In this document: piece after piece, positions 1-11,755 of the stretch
Numbering within the stretch: position 1 is the first letter of the stretch
Layout: each line of letters opens with the position of its first letter
DNA from: Ilyonectria destructans
Lineage: Eukaryota; Ascomycota; Sordariomycetes; Hypocreales; Nectriaceae
Assembly (NCBI GenBank): GCA_020740775.1
Contig: JAHEWK010000032.1
Location: 124,001-188,000 of the forward strand
Direction: 5' to 3'
Length of the DNA stretch: 64,000 nt
Made by a program: the position numbers and the translations under genes
Notes under the pieces: generated by a model
Told to the model about the DNA's origin: nothing
What the model saw: the letters and a program-made list of their open reading frames with translations, nothing else
The model's database searches: none

Positions 1-147
1 CAGCAGTTTGCCGTCGATTTTCCGTGCCTGTGGTTCCTGAATCGCTATAACTGCAAAGTCTTGGAGCTGCTTGTCGTTCATTAGGCTCTCGTGTACCATA
101 TCCTGTTTTCTTACATTTAGTTGGATTGCCTGAAACATTCTACTCAT
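1..147 (-). CDS. LINE ORF2 start, endonuclease N-terminus (partial)
   Basis: Forty-nine open codons read from an ATG at 147 to the window edge. The protein begins [15 protein letters not shown] and contains VHESLMND and then AIQEP. This is the usual opening of the exonuclease-endonuclease-phosphatase domain in fungal Tad-type LINEs, where the glutamate of IQEP helps bind the metal. The domain nicks target DNA to prime reverse transcription. The start overlaps the ORF1 stop in the 8-base string ATGAGTAG, which suggests stop-restart translation. No stop is present in the visible part, but the rest of the ORF is outside the window. Confidence 0.75.
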   Translation of the reverse strand, partial: MSRMFQAIQLNVRKQDMVHESLMNDKQLQDFAVIAIQEPQARKIDGKLL

Positions 148-1415
148 GTCGAGTAGGGTAGAGTTTCGGGCAGCTTCGACTGAACGACTCATGGGGGCCA
201 CCACAGGGTACACACTGAGGTACTTGCGCCTGGCACTCACTATGATGATGGCCTTCGGCGGCGCACCTTGCACATACCCGATTCTTGCTGCACGAGAATG
301 CCTTATGGCCAAGCTCCTGGCAGTTGTAGCATTGTATCGGTCCGGTTCTCCGCTCGAACGCGCTGGTGTATGCCGATTCACCGGCTGCAAGGAAGTAGCG
401 TTCCTGTAGGAGTCTCCTAGCATCGCTGTTTTTGGTAAGGTATGCCACCATAGATCCGTAGGTCTTTACGCTGTCTTTCCGACTCAACCAGGCCATCTTG
501 GCAATCTGGACCTCGTTCTCCTGGCCCAAGGCTTCCCTTGCTCCAGGGAGGACCACTCCTTCCTGGTCGAGGACGGCAGCACGGTTGATGTTGTCAACTT
601 TGACTGGGTACAGTTGGTCTCGGAGGACTCTCGCACCTGGAGCCTTCTTGGCCTCGATGATCGCCTTGATCCTCTTCAGTTCTTCCTCGTTCCTACCGAT
701 GACCCTCAGGCGGTTGGTATTTCGTCCATCTCTAGTCACTACAACGCATCGCCAGCTAGGTTAGTCGCTAGACGTTCGCATTTCCTATTCAATAGTCCTA
801 CGGAGCACTGCTGGTGTAGTATCTCCAATATGATCCTCGGGCACCCTAGATGTGTCTACCGTGCAGAACACCGGTTCCGGGGTTGCTGATCGGACCGTGG
901 ATGTAGTTTGAGTGGTGATACTAGCAGGCGTCATTCTGGCAGCATCTGCATATGTCTGACTAGGCGATCTTGCTGCATGAGCATTGTTTAAGGTGTCCAG
1001 TTGTAGCCGGGTCTGCTCCAACTCGCTGCAAACCTGGGTAAGCTGCTCTCGGACTTGTGATAATTCTTGTGCCATCTGGGCCGTGGTCCTAGTGACTTCC
1101 TCAGCCATGCGGTCGCTAAGTTTTGTAAACTCGAGCTGAAACTCTGCCTTCATCTTTTCCATTCTCTTATTGAAGTCTTGTTCTAGGAGTCGTTTCAGAC
1201 CCTGGATTGCCTCCGTCATGCTGCCAGCTGCCAGCTGCCTTAGGCGTGGTCCTTTTCTTAGTTCTGGTGTGACTCAGAGCTCCCTCACTGCTCTCCTCTT
1301 CCTACCATTCCATATCACCATTTTGCTGCTCGGATTCCAATGCGCTCGTCGTTCTGGTCCTTTTACGCAGGGGACGATGATATCCCCCGCCCGGAACTTC
1401 CGGTTCGCCTTCCAT
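140..1415 (-). pseudogene. LINE ORF1 (gag-like), interrupted
   Basis: ORF1 of the LINE encodes an RNA-binding gag-like protein. The best-preserved part has a coiled-coil-like stretch (about 1200-1000) followed by three C-terminal zinc knuckles at about 330-160: [28 protein letters not shown] and a third starting CVPCGGPH. The frame is broken by a TAG at 785-787, with both sides in the same frame. A probable frameshift lies in a short GCAGCTG repeat near 1220, and another TAG lies near 1310 in the likely N-terminal frame, which starts about 1415. The copy is therefore unlikely to make full-length ORF1 protein. Confidence 0.75.
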
Positions 1416-1777
1416 GACAACAATGACGTCTGAAGCGGGGTTCGCAACACCAGACATCCGCCAAAGGCCTGAATCTCCGCCAAGCGGCTACCGGGTATTT
1501 AAGTTATAAAGAAGATAAATAATGAGATTTCGAGAAGTGTCCGGGTAGTAATCACTTCGTGGAAGAATACTAATCTGATTAGGGAAGTGTATCAAAGCCG
1601 GGGTCGAATGGATGAAGGTGAGAATGACTCTCACTGTGCAACTGACTCGTGCTCTTCTTTCATCGCAGTTCAAAGATCTGATCATATGGACACCCTCCAG
1701 TAATGAAGACGAGCTTCTGAAGGCGGCCAAGCAAGAAGCACGGAAGGCAACTAAAGAGGACGCCACGCCGCAGCGGC

Positions 1778-2623
1778 AGTTCCCGAGAATGCAATCGACG
1801 ACCTTTAGAGATCACCGGCCCCGGAGCTGAGCCAGTGCGAGAGCCCCTGAAGCTGCTAAGCATCTGGGGCGAGGTCATCCGCCAGTTCTCCGAACGGAGG
1901 CTGACGAACTGGACAGATCGCCTTGCTGCCGTCCAAGGCGTTGTTGTGGCCCTGGCGGAAGCATTTCCTGGCTGTTTTGCACTGGAGGACTACATGTTTG
2001 GCATGTGGCGCCAACACATGGACAGGCTGCTCACATGGTACAGGGTGCCGTTTGACGGCAACTGGCAGAAGGAGGGTGACGAAGGTGCTGGTTTGAAGGC
2101 TGCGCTGTCTTCGTGGTCATGGGCGGGCGTCTCTGGCTCGGTTGACTATTACCCCTACGCATGGAACCCAGAATCCATGTCTCTTATCAGGATTCTGGGC
2201 ATCGAATACGAAATCTCTACCGACATCATGCTAGGCGGCGGCCCTGGCACCATCACCGTGTCGGGCCTGCTCATTCCTACCTGCGGCCAGATTGACGAAA
2301 TAATGGCCGAGTTTGACCCTCCGCACGAGTTTCCCTTGACAGACACATTCAAAAGTCCTGATACCTGGGCCATGGATCCCACCCTGGGGATTGAGCTGGA
2401 CGATCCCGCAGACGAGCTCAGTTGGTTGTCAATTACGCACTTCCTTCCTCTCATCAGAGAAGCGGGAGATAGTCCGAAGACACAAGGAATATTTCTTGCT
2501 TCTATCGAGGGCAGAGATAATACTTTCCGCCGTGTGGGATACCACTATGACTATGGGTGCAACATATACCTTGAACGGGAGGAGGAAGCCGAGGCCTATA
2601 GAACTGTCTTTAGCCTCATATAG
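1778..2623 (+). pseudogene. HET-domain (heterokaryon incompatibility) protein, C-terminal fragment
   Basis: About 280 open codons resemble the region after the HET domain in fungal incompatibility proteins: a W...FSERRLTNWTDRLAAVQGV stretch, then YMFGMWRQHMDRLLTWY, matching the usual 'LT..sDrL.A..G......Y..GlW...l...LlW' pattern. The HET catalytic-like core that should lie N-terminal is absent. There is no ATG in a plausible place; the earliest long-ORF start is a GTG at 1835 and the frame is open upstream to about 1750. HET proteins trigger death after fusion of unlike hyphae. The fragment is probably a 5'-truncated remnant beside the LINE insertion. The family call rests on motif resemblance only. 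Confidence 0.6.
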
Positions 2624-3014
2624 AATAAATTATTGCACTCTACGCTTCGTACTTCAATACGTTGATCTACGGAGTAAATGCACATTCATTTGTGTGTAAG
2701 TCGCACCAGTTGCCTAAGTGTTGTGAGTGTGCACTAATTGCTTAGGCTGGTGCTATGGCGAAATGTGCCCGCCCGTTAATTGAATACGACCAATGTTGTT
2801 GTTGTTGTTGTTGTTTTATTATCGTCATGAAGACATCTACTAGAGATATCTACAGAATCCCCTAAGGGCAAGATGACGTGCTAGGCTGGTGTCAACAGCT
2901 GAAGAAACCTAAGTACAGTAACCCGGAGCCGGAGCTACAGGCACTACTGGCCTATAGCTCGGACCTACAGTCCTAGACCTAGACTGCAACCCTTCTTCCT
3001 CTTCCGTCTAGCAA
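2624..3014. other. Non-coding stretch with a TTG microsatellite
   Basis: No gene was recognised. A (TTG)n run lies at about 2794-2815, followed by a T-rich stretch and sequence without a credible reading frame. It sits between the HET remnant and a degenerate repeat. Confidence 0.5.
2794..2815. repeat. (TTG)n microsatellite
   Basis: About seven perfect TTG units. The LINE signature GGGCGAAATAAA does not precede it, so it is not called a LINE tail. Confidence 0.85.
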
Positions 3015-3906
3015 TTAAGCAGCCCTATTTGACCTATTATTTCGAGCCCGATATCCGTCAGCGGATTGTCAGGGCGGGTGTCGGCATACCCATATTTATT
3101 AACCAGCTTAGAATTCTCCAGTATTCCTATTCCTGCCTGCCGGCATTCAAAACCTCCAGAAATCGAGATCCGTATGATAGGAAAGACTGCAGATGGGAAA
3201 ACCTCGCGGGAGATAGAGGGAAAAACCACTGCAGCTAGCATCCATTGATCAGGGCCATCATTCTGTGGCTTCTTGTAGACCTGGATTAACAGCCAAGATC
3301 CGTAGATCAAGGCATCTAAGACCCAGAGGTCATAGTAGCCTAGGCCCGGAGGCCGAGGCAGGTGCTAAGACGCGGTGGCCTTATGCACCTAAGTGCCGAG
3401 ACGCAGAGGTCAGGGCAGCTTAGGCCCGGAGGCCTGAGCAGGTACTAAGACGCGATGGCCTTATATACCTAAGTGCCGAGACGCAGAAAGGTCGACGCCA
3501 GAAGGCTATGGCCGAAGCCTAAGCCCACCTAGATTGAAGCTGGTGTCGTGATTGCTGTTGGCTGCGATAGCTATACTTGCTGCGAGGTCTGAACCAGCAT
3601 TACAGCATGTATAAGAGCCGCAGCGGTGTCGTTGGCCCCCGCAAGCCGTGCTGCTTCCCTGCTGCTATCTCAGCTGCCCAGCTGGTCAGGGCAGCAGGCT
3701 TCGATCATGGCCGGAGCCCTTGGGCTGTGGCCGTGTCTGCTGCGTAAAGGAAGTCAACCCTCTCAATCCTTCCTTTATTGAGGTGTTAGTACCCGATGGG
3801 CACCAGCTGCTGCAGCAGCCAAATTTGGTGGGGCTGCAAAATTTTCCACGCTAGTGCTAACAGCCGCTAGTCAGGAAGAATTTTTACAGGAGAGAGTTGT
3901 TGAATA
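3015..3906 (+). repeat. Degenerate dispersed repeat, copy 1 (possible old LTR)
   Basis: This segment shares islands of sequence, in the same order, with 53460-53940. The islands are GGAATTCTCC-like sequence near 3110, GGGAAAAACCAC and CCATTGATCAGG near 3220-3250, and TTTTTACAGGAGAGAGTTG near 3882. The match is too eroded to define ends or target duplications. It could be an old solo LTR or a non-autonomous DNA element. An 80-bp tandem repeat lies inside it. Confidence 0.4.
3317..3490. repeat. 80-bp tandem repeat, about 2.2 copies
   Basis: A unit containing 'GACGCAGAGGTCA...CTTAGGCCCGGAGGC...GCCTTAT...CCTAAGTGCC' occurs twice at a spacing of 80 bp (3317-3396 and 3397-3476) with several mismatches. 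A partial third copy breaks off at 3490. No function is evident. Confidence 0.7.
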
Positions 3907-3972
3907 CGGCCAATACGCCACGGCTGACCAACAGGTAGTGGAGTGCCTGCAAGCACCAACACTTACCCCAAC

Positions 3973-4504
3973 AATCGGACACTTGCGAATGCGGGCAAGC
4001 ATCAGAGACAGTGGAACACTTCCTATTCCGCTGCACAAAATGGACCGCGCAACGAGAAGGCATGCTGCGATGCTCACAGACAAAGATGGGAAACCTATCA
4101 TACTTCCTGGGAGGAAAGGCGGCGTCTGACGGTGACAAATGGGCGCCAGACATGCGGGCAGTACGGGCGACGATCAAATTTGCCATTGCAACGGGGAGGC
4201 TTGACATGGACCAGAAGCCTCAGGCACACTAACTATTCAGATTGAATCCTACTAACATCATACAGTCTCATTTTGGCAGACCGTGCTTCAGCTGCTGAGG
4301 ATAGGATGCTGAACACTTGGAGAAATTGGCCTTCAAGCAGGCCTGTCACTGCATATACATCAGATTGGAACAGTCAGTAAAGTGAAATTGTGGGGCTTCG
4401 GGTGATTATGGAAGAACCGTACGAAACGAAAATAGCTTAGCGCAAAGGCCCTCTGGGGTGTGTCCCCCCGGGCGAAATAAAATCCATCCATCCATCCATC
4501 CACC
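3973..4504 (+). mobile_element. LINE 3' end, 5'-truncated, (ATCC)n tail
   Basis: This fragment encodes the last 80 or so codons of a LINE ORF2 (ending DMDQKPQAH, stop at 4230-4232) plus the 3' UTR. The C-terminal motif CECGQASETVEHFLFRC is split by the 5' truncation. It is almost identical to 40082-40612 on the minus strand. The end is GGGCGAAATAAAA followed by five ATCC-type units, the microsatellite tail typical of this LINE group. It represents a dead-on-arrival insertion of about 530 bp. Confidence 0.85.
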
Positions 4505-4524
4505 CGCTCGTATCATACTCGCGA

Positions 4525-7368
4525 TTGGAAATGGGCGAGTTTGACTGCTATTGTGCCATCTGCGGCGCCTCGATTACTGGGGGCGAGATTGGCTCTAAGG
4601 AGCCAGACGCCTTAGCATACCGCCACAGGCTAGTTGAGCGACGGCGCCGGGCCAGAGAGCTGGGCGAAGAAGAAGCGAGTTCAGAGGAGGACGAAGGTGA
4701 CTATTGGGTCCTATAGTATTTAATTCTGGTACTGACGTTACAGGTGATGATAACGAGGACGACGGTCACGTAGAGTCTTGGTGGAAAGATGAAGAGCAAC
4801 GGACTTATGATCCGGAGCTGGTGAACGAGGACAGTATTGCTTGGCTGTTTCAGGTCCGTTGCCTCGGCTTTAACTGCCTCTCAGCGGGTAATTCCAGGTG
4901 AGGCATTCCTAGCGTATTACAAACTGGTGTTAATGACATCAAAGCAGGGGGTTCATTTCTGGACCGGGCTCATATGAAGATGCTGTATGTCGTCTAAGGA
5001 AGCCTTCATCAGTGTTCCACATATCTTACCAGTTTGCAGGGCTCCTTGGAAGTAGAACTTGGAGACGGTACGCTAGGGTTATTAACAGATGGATCTCTGA
5101 CTAGGCTAACAAACTTGAAGATCCAAATCAGCCACAGAGTCCTACCATGTTCAACTGGTTAGTGGCAGTTCCTACCTCTACTTATGAGTGCTGACCAGGC
5201 TAAGCTACGAAGCCATTGAACAAGGCATTGAAGCCGTGTTTCCGCTCCACGACTGCTGCTTGGAACTTTTAACTGAGTGTCTGACTGGGGCAAAAGACGT
5301 CAGTGGCCTCGACAAAGATGTTCTCTACGAAGCCATGTTTCGACTCTCGGGTGGATATGCTACATCGTTGAGCTTGGACTACGGAGCTATTTCAGGCCAG
5401 GATCAGTGCTGGGAGTCTATTGCTGGGGAGGAGGTGAGTTAGCCAACCTATTCGAGTACGGTTGAGTCGCCCGTCCCCGAGGGCGGCTGGATGAAACCGC
5501 CAACCTGACATTTGCAGTTCTCCGTGTCGCACCCTCTACAGCCCAACGACTTCATTCATGCCTTGTCCACTGCTATTGTCAGTGGGCTCTTCACAACTCC
5601 ATCGGGCTCTACCTTGCCGCGGCATAATCACATGGTCCAAGATCCATTCAGCAGGTTATCACCTGAGCTCCTCTACTCCGTTCTTGACTACTTGCCTGGA
5701 AAATCCCTCTTGGCACTGATCACCGCGTCGTGTCCGGCATTCTTGGTCACAAACAGCAACGACTTCTGGAAACAGTACCTGTATAGAATTCCGTGGAACT
5801 GGGAATTCAGAGACATGCTCGATGAGACAGGGATCGTCAGTGTGGACTACAAGCGGTTATACCTCTGGCTTGAAGCAAAGACAACCCCGGTATCCGGTGT
5901 GGATGTTCTCTTCATGAGTATTGCCAACCGACGTCGTATTTGGGGCGTGTGTGAGCAGATCAAGGGTCACTGTCTGAAGGCAGCATACTACGAACCGCAA
6001 AATGAGCCTGACAAGACCATCGTCGACCAAAGCGAATGCTCTCACATGCCATTCGTGTCGGTTCCACAGCCAGAACAGCCATCTATAGTAGAGACGAAGC
6101 TCTGGGTCCACTCTCGGAAGGAAATAGAGGGCTTTTTGTTGGTCTTTGAGGCCTTTTGGGACCCGGCCGGTGCATTGGTGGGGCTCGGCGTGGCCGTGGG
6201 CGCAAGTCAACGCATATTTGGAATCGACGACTCTCATAACATGACAGTCAAGAAGACCGCTGGTCGCATTGAACGCAATAACTGGGTTGAGAGCCTGGTT
6301 TTGTATAGCAATGAAGCACACAACAGTGATGACGCGGAATTACAGGTTGCCATTGGCCTTAAGGTAAGTACAGCCAGTACGGAATTACAATATTTCGTAG
6401 CTAATACTACGTTGGGTCAATTTGACGTCTGGAAAATGTCTATCGATGGGTGTTACCGGGGTCATACTTAATCAGAGATCACTCGTTGTCTCCGAAGGGG
6501 GATTGGTAGTCGGAATTTCTGGGCAGATCAGAGAGGTAAGTCACTACCTAGGATATGGAGCGAAGCCAAGTAGGTGTCCCTGACAGCAAGCATTCTAGGA
6601 CGGTGTCATCACTCGGCTAGGACTTCTCGAGTGTCGCGAACCGAACAGCACCGCGACCTCTTCAAGATCGTACACGAGCTCTCCTTTGCAGGGCCGTCTT
6701 CTCCACTCAGGTACGAGACACGACCTTCCTCTTTACACTTCTCTGGACAAAAGCTCGCACAAGCAGTCATCCTCTCTCGTCCTCCTGCCACTGACAAGCG
6801 CGGACGGCCACGATGACCCGTTGCTGCGCGATCTCTCTGCGCATGCGACCCTCCTATGGGGAAGCGGTGCAGGGGTGTTAGGGAAATTGGAGCGAATCTG
6901 GCTGCGAGTAGCCAAAGATGATGGCGTTTCCGGCGCTGGCAATCTCCTACTTGGAGTGGGAGTGCAGTACATCCTGAGATTTTGGGAACCCGAGCGTTAT
7001 ATTGGTCTAAGATCCCCGGGGTGTATGGGGAAATTTCACGAATGGCCTGTCGATGAGATGGTACAATTTGACGTGGACGGCCCTGGCGGAGAAAGAATCA
7101 CGGAAGTAGCCATCGCTTGGACTACTGAGCTCAGGGTTTTCAAGGTGAGATAGTCACGACTACGAGGCAGGGATTTACCATCTAACGCCCCGCGAAACAG
7201 CTTACAACCAACAAAGGGAGAGAGGTCTCAGTAGGGCATGGAGAAGACCTCGAGTGGACAGTACAACGAGCACCGGAAGGCCAGGCACTCGCAGGACTCG
7301 TCATGGCATTCGGCATACGAGGCAAAGGACCTGTAACGGCGGTCATGGTCTTGGCCGCTTCCGAGTAG
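4525..7368 (+). CDS. F-box protein, multi-exon
   Basis: The gene belongs to a fungal F-box family. F-box proteins bring substrates to SCF ubiquitin ligases, but this protein's target is unknown. The N-terminus has CYCAICG (a possible zinc site) and an acidic Glu-rich stretch. Later exons carry GFISGPGSYEDAV, FPLHDCCLELL and the F-box itself at about 5650-5780 (FSRLSPELLYSVLDYLPGKS). The C-terminal part contains WKQYLYRIPW and EDGVITRLGLLEC. Introns that keep the frame are 4697-4743, 4898-4947, 5434-5517, 6364-6400, 6536-6598 and 7145-7200; the last exon ends at TAG 7366-7368. The junction between about 5030 and 5190 is unresolved: either an intron I could not place or a disabling change. The rest appears intact. 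Confidence 0.7.
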
Positions 7369-7482
7369 AAGGCAACGGGCCCAGTGCAATCTCAATCTCA
7401 TCAATTCATAACATCTTTCATTTCTACCGCATTATCTGCTCATCATTTTTTTGCCACCTTCAAAGAGAAATCCCCGATTGCT

Positions 7483-8990
7483 CTAGTGATGTTGTACTTT
7501 TCGTACAACACGGTTGTACATACATACGTACAAAAAGAAAAAGTACGTACACGTACTACGTACGTACAATGAGGGTCCATGATATTCCTAATAAGGCAAT
7601 TTGTGGATCACAACGTACAAATACGGGGCTGTTCAAAAACTCTGCTCGCTAAGCAGCTCAACGCACTCTGCCATTCTCTCCCAATTGAAGGTATCGCCAA
7701 AAAGATGGCGCCCACCAATGCTAACGCTGCCTTCGTTTGGCGACAGTTTATCGACCTCGGCCGCTCTAACTCCAAGAAAAGCAAGCGATACAGATGCCGT
7801 CACTGCCAGAAGGATTTTGCAGCGACCTCTATTGGGAGGCCGAAAGAGCATCTCGCTGCGTGTGAGAAATGGCAAGCCAAGCAGCGACAAGAGCGTCAAG
7901 CTCAAGATAACGCTGGCTATCTTCCCTCATATTCTGAAGCTATACAAAAGAAGATAACCGAGGTCGGAATTCAGCATATCTCGCAAGACGAGAGTCACAG
8001 TTTCGCCTATGATGCCGCCGCTGCCGTAATCGCCGGCGGCCGCCCCTTCAGCCTCTTCGAGAGCCGCCGTTGGCGTTATTTCTTCACTCGCATTAAGCCT
8101 GGCTGGAAGCCTCCTAACCGCGCCGTTATCACGAGAATTCTTCCCGACTTCTATCAGGAACTCTATGACGAGGGTTTCAAACGCATTATTAGCTCAGAAT
8201 GGTTCAATATCATATTTGACGCTTCCGATAATGTCTCGGGCCACAGAATCGTTAATATCTCGGTACAACTACCAGACGGCCCAGCCTTCTACTAGAAAAC
8301 GTTTGACACGGGAGACGAACAGCACACAGCGGAGAATTGGGCGAAGTTGATATGGGGAGAAATGCAGCAACTGTGCGGCGGCGATCTCTCCAGAATCAAT
8401 TCTATTTGTACAAATACCGAAAATACGATGCGCTCTGTACACGACTTACTAGGGAGATTCCCAGAGCTCTCACATATCAACTTCTCTCTATGCGATTCTC
8501 ACGGCCTTCAGCTTCTAATCAAAGATATCCTTCTTCTTCCATTCTTTGAGGATCTCTTTAACAACGTCAGCACCCTTCTCACGTTCTTCTCACGGTCTAA
8601 ATTACAATTGCAAAGATTGAGAATGTGCCAGCGCACGAGGTGGAACGGAGTAACTCGCGCGCTGATCAGAAGGTACCGGTAAATCGCCAGCTGTGACTGA
8701 GAAATCACTATACTAACTCGCTCGTTCCGAATAGTGTAATTACACGCTGGGGTTCTCAGTACAATTCTTTCTTCTCCCTCCTCCATTCTCGAGACCCTGC
8801 CAGGGGCACATAAAATTCATAGCAAAGCCTAATGGTCTTCTCGCTTACGAGGGATAGTTGGGCTTGAACCGAACTTACAAACAATAGGAAGAACTGAAGT
8901 ACTAGGTATCGTGAAATGAGTCGTCTAATAATAGGGCGGTAACAAGGCAACGTTAAGGCTAGGTACGCATCCTCCAACGCTCAAGAAGAA
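7483..8990 (+). mobile_element. BED-finger hAT transposon, copy 1, truncated at the 3' side
   Basis: The sequence from 7483 (CTAGTGATGTTGTAC...) to 8324 is nearly identical to 51763-52501. It has about 110 extra bases near 7525-7640 that copy 2 lacks. After 8324 this copy continues into the middle of the transposase, which copy 2 has lost, and then decays before about 8990. No 3' end or target duplication was found. The start has short inverted GTAC-rich motifs. Confidence 0.7.
7705..8990 (+). pseudogene. hAT transposase, BED-type, broken
   Basis: The open frame starts MAPTNANAAFVW and holds a BED-like zinc finger (CRHCQKDF...H..AC). It continues through a DUF659-like region with FDASDNVSGHRIVNIS, where FDAS probably holds the first catalytic Asp. 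A TAG at 8293-8295 replaces the Trp codon present in copy 2. Beyond it the frame runs on (ICTNTENTMRSVHDLL; CQRTRWNGVTR). A probable intron follows at about 8672-8734, leading into VITRWGSQYNSF, and then several stops. The hATC dimerisation domain is absent. The element cannot encode a working transposase as it stands. Confidence 0.75.
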
Positions 8991-8993
8991 AAT

Positions 8994-10843
8994 TTATTCT
9001 GAAAGGCTCTCTTGTTGCGCTTGGAACCAAATGATCGAAGCTGGCTCATCGCATACAGGGTTAAACCATATATATCTCTTCAATCGCGGATGAATCACTT
9101 CCCATGCCGTGTCTCGTGCAACCTTTTCAATGAGTTTGCTATATGAGACTTGAAGCTTTGTAAACCTTGCGGCGATTCCGCCTATAACCATGGCCCAAGT
9201 TAGAAAATCTAAGGCACGGGGGTCTTCTATAGGGTCTTTTCGCTGTATGACCTCTATCAAGCATAAAACTCTGGTCGAGTGGCGTAACTTGATTCCTGTA
9301 TGTGGGGGACTCGGAAGAAGGACCATATCGTGGTAGAGAAGGGTGCAGAGTCGGCATATCTCATGAAGGATAGTAGTGGTATCGATATTTGGCTGCTGGT
9401 CCAGGTCGCTTCGGGACATAGCCAACGGGATATATGGAGGCAGAGATAGAATGGCATGTGATGCCCAATCGCAGTTATTTGCCAACACATCAAGGGAATC
9501 CGGTGCTCCAGGTCCGCCGCGACAATAATGATCAAGGGCGACAGTCGTTTCTGCCATGACTTCGAGAAGTTTGACCATCTTAGGCTCTAGATAGGGAGCC
9601 GTGGGCAATGACGCATCAGGGCTTGGCCGGAAGCACTTGCCTGAGGTCTTGAGCTTTTGATGAGCTTCCAAATCCGGCGTCCATAGACCTTCTTGAACCA
9701 TTGGCTTCAGCTGGCGCGAACATGGGTACCTAGGTGGAGTATCTAGCCGGGCATTGTAAAGCAAATCGAGGCTGACAAAATGGACGTCAGCAGGCAGCAT
9801 TCCACCGAGATGGGATGTCCGATGTACGGTAGGGTTTAATGGACTTACATAGGCAAAACGAAGCCAAAGGCGTGCTGATCAATATTCGATATTCCACCTT
9901 TCTGCTCGACGATATAATAAATGGCGTTCATATGCTCCTTGCCAGGTTTCATCCGGCCGTAGACATGCATGTGGCGGTATGTAGCTAAGGGCGACAATGG
10001 GTGCGGCTCCGGTTGGTCTGAGAGATCCATGCTCCCATGGATAGCAAGGACAAAGATGGCAAGAAGATCGCTGTTCGAGAATCCGCGAGGAGAACCGGAT
10101 TGATGCTGCTCGATGAGAGATCGAACAGCTCTAATAGCCTGGATCTTCCACTTCAGTCCCATTACAAGGATGCGATTTTGTATGCTCGCCGTAGGGCAAG
10201 AAATCGTGTAATGTGTAGAAGACCCCATTAATCCGGCATAAAATGCCGCAGGGGACTCCAGAGTACGCCATAACCATGATTGTGCGAATTTACGCCTTCC
10301 ACTCTCAAATTCTCCAAATTGCGGCCAAGTGTTGGTGAACGCTAGAAGGGTCTCGTTAGTGTGGCTGGTTTCAATGTATGAATGACAGACAGATGGCTAA
10401 TGAACGAGACATGGCTCACCGTAGTAGAGCATCAGATGCTCGTCTCGTCCCATCCCTGACATAGCGAAAGAGTCGAATGGGTCCCAACCTGCAGGCCTGA
10501 GTGGACAGGACGACATGTGTCGACTCATCGCAGGGTCAGTACCCCCACGATCTGTGTCAGCAATGGCTGGTACTTGGCGCTCTTCGATGTGGGTATCGTC
10601 AGGCTTGGTGAAGGGACCAGAGCCAGTGCCATGACGCATTGTCTCCGGAGTGTAAGATATGAACTTGAGGTTCCTTGGCCGCGCGGACATGTACTTCAGA
10701 CGAGCCTGACGCGATGCATGAGCTCGTGCCGCAGCATTCAGCTGCCCCTCGTCCGGTGAACTTCCAGTGGAGTTATGGTTCAGAAAGAACAATGAAAGGC
10801 CCTTGTTTGAAGCCATTGTCACCCGTGAGGTTGGAAAAGACAT
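8994..10843 (-). CDS. Fungal transcription-regulator-like protein (Fungal_trans_2-like), three exons
   Basis: Three exons splice to an open frame of 564 codons: 10420-10843, 9849-10341 and 8994-9771. The introns are 10342-10419 (GTGAGC...CTAG) and 9772-9848 (GTAAGT...GTCAG). The protein begins with SNKGLSLFFLNHN and a basic patch (RQARLKYMSARPRN), followed by a polar segment and then the mostly helical region ending SIIWFQAQQESLSE. This layout matches fungal regulators annotated as Fungal_trans_2, DUF3468 or 'tachykinin family', which often lack the N-terminal Zn2Cys6 cluster; none is visible here. A start at 10813 (MASNKG) is equally plausible. The gene looks intact. Its target genes are unknown. 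Confidence 0.7.
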
Positions 10844-11755
10844 GAAGAAGCAAGGAGGAGATGGACGGGAGAAGGCTTATCGAGGTGCGCCAACCCCGAA
10901 TTGGAAGGTGGAGGTGTTCCTTACTGAGTAACATGATCGCAATATTAGGCCGACTGATCCCTGTCATTACACTCAACCTGACAAATACCAGGGTTGTGTC
11001 TATTTGCGACATGTGATGTGGTCCTGGTTTCATCCTCAAATTGGACCTGGACGCCACTTCAATGCAGAGTTCAAGTCTGCCCACCTGACGCTTGGAGGGT
11101 GGTTTCTTCGAACCTTGAGCCGAAGAGATCGTTTCCTTTGCTAAAACGTTCAATCTGGGATTAGTCGCGGCTTTGGTTGTTGTTTCAGCTCAGCGGAATA
11201 TGCCGCGGTGATCCCCCAAGGATCTTTTGCAAGGGGGTTCCCCACATCACAAAATAGGAAGGTGGACACATTCCGACTTGAGATACCTCTGAGATAACTA
11301 GTGTTATATCGAACGCAAGCTTGTCTTTGAATTCATAAACTCGGAATCCAGAAAGGGGTCAGCAAGGGCAGATTTTCAGGCCGATGAAACTGTGGACTTT
11401 GGGAAAAGCGGGTCCGTTAGTTCTTGAGAAATCTTTTCAAGGGGATTCTCCAAGCTCAGCAGCGTTCAGGCCACCAGGAGAGGGGTTCCGGGGATCACCT
11501 TGTCTTCATTAAATAGTAAAAAGGATTCGTCCGTCTTACAGAATGCAGCTTCCTAATTTGTCTGTCTTCATTTCGATTTCTCTCATACTTTCATCCTCCT
11601 TGCCCTGATCTGGCAGTGTGAATTGCTTTGTGTCAAGACTATAAAGTGAAGAAACGACCGAGTATGCATTCAGCCCAACATCCCCAGACTTCGCTGATTA
11701 GCGACTTTTGAAAATCGACCCAAAGCAAGATCGCTCTTCTATCATCTCGTTCACG
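10844..11755. other. Intergenic region between divergent genes
   Basis: About 0.9 kb without a credible gene. It should hold the promoters of the regulator-like gene (leftward) and the CHAP gene (rightward). An open frame at 10773-11153 on the minus strand is not supported by codon pattern or family resemblance. A TATA-like CTATAAAG lies at about 11639-11646, some 110 bp before the CHAP start. Confidence 0.5.

Larger units (their letters stand above)
1..1490 (-). mobile_element. Tad-like LINE, 5' part, runs off the window
   Basis: This is the 5' end of a non-LTR retrotransposon on the minus strand. It carries an ORF1 with three zinc knuckles and, overlapping its stop, the start of an endonuclease-reverse transcriptase ORF2. 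The reverse transcriptase itself lies beyond the left edge. The 5' boundary near 1490 is approximate because no target duplication can be seen with the 3' end missing. It abuts a truncated HET gene, so the insertion may have helped to break that gene. Its ORF1 is decayed. Its relation to the LINE 3' ends at 3973, 40082, 56577 and 58858 is likely but cannot be shown, because the sequences do not overlap. Confidence 0.8.

Noticed and set aside
1835..2623. A complete 262-residue gene starting at 1835
   Set aside because: The 'start' is a GTG, the frame is open upstream, and the sequence is only the C-terminal part of a HET protein.
2794..2815. (TTG)n as another LINE tail
   Set aside because: The GGGCGAAATAAA signature and LINE 3' UTR are missing upstream.
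10773..11153. Minus-strand open frame of 126 codons
   Set aside because: It overlaps the start of the regulator-like gene and has no recognisable protein character.
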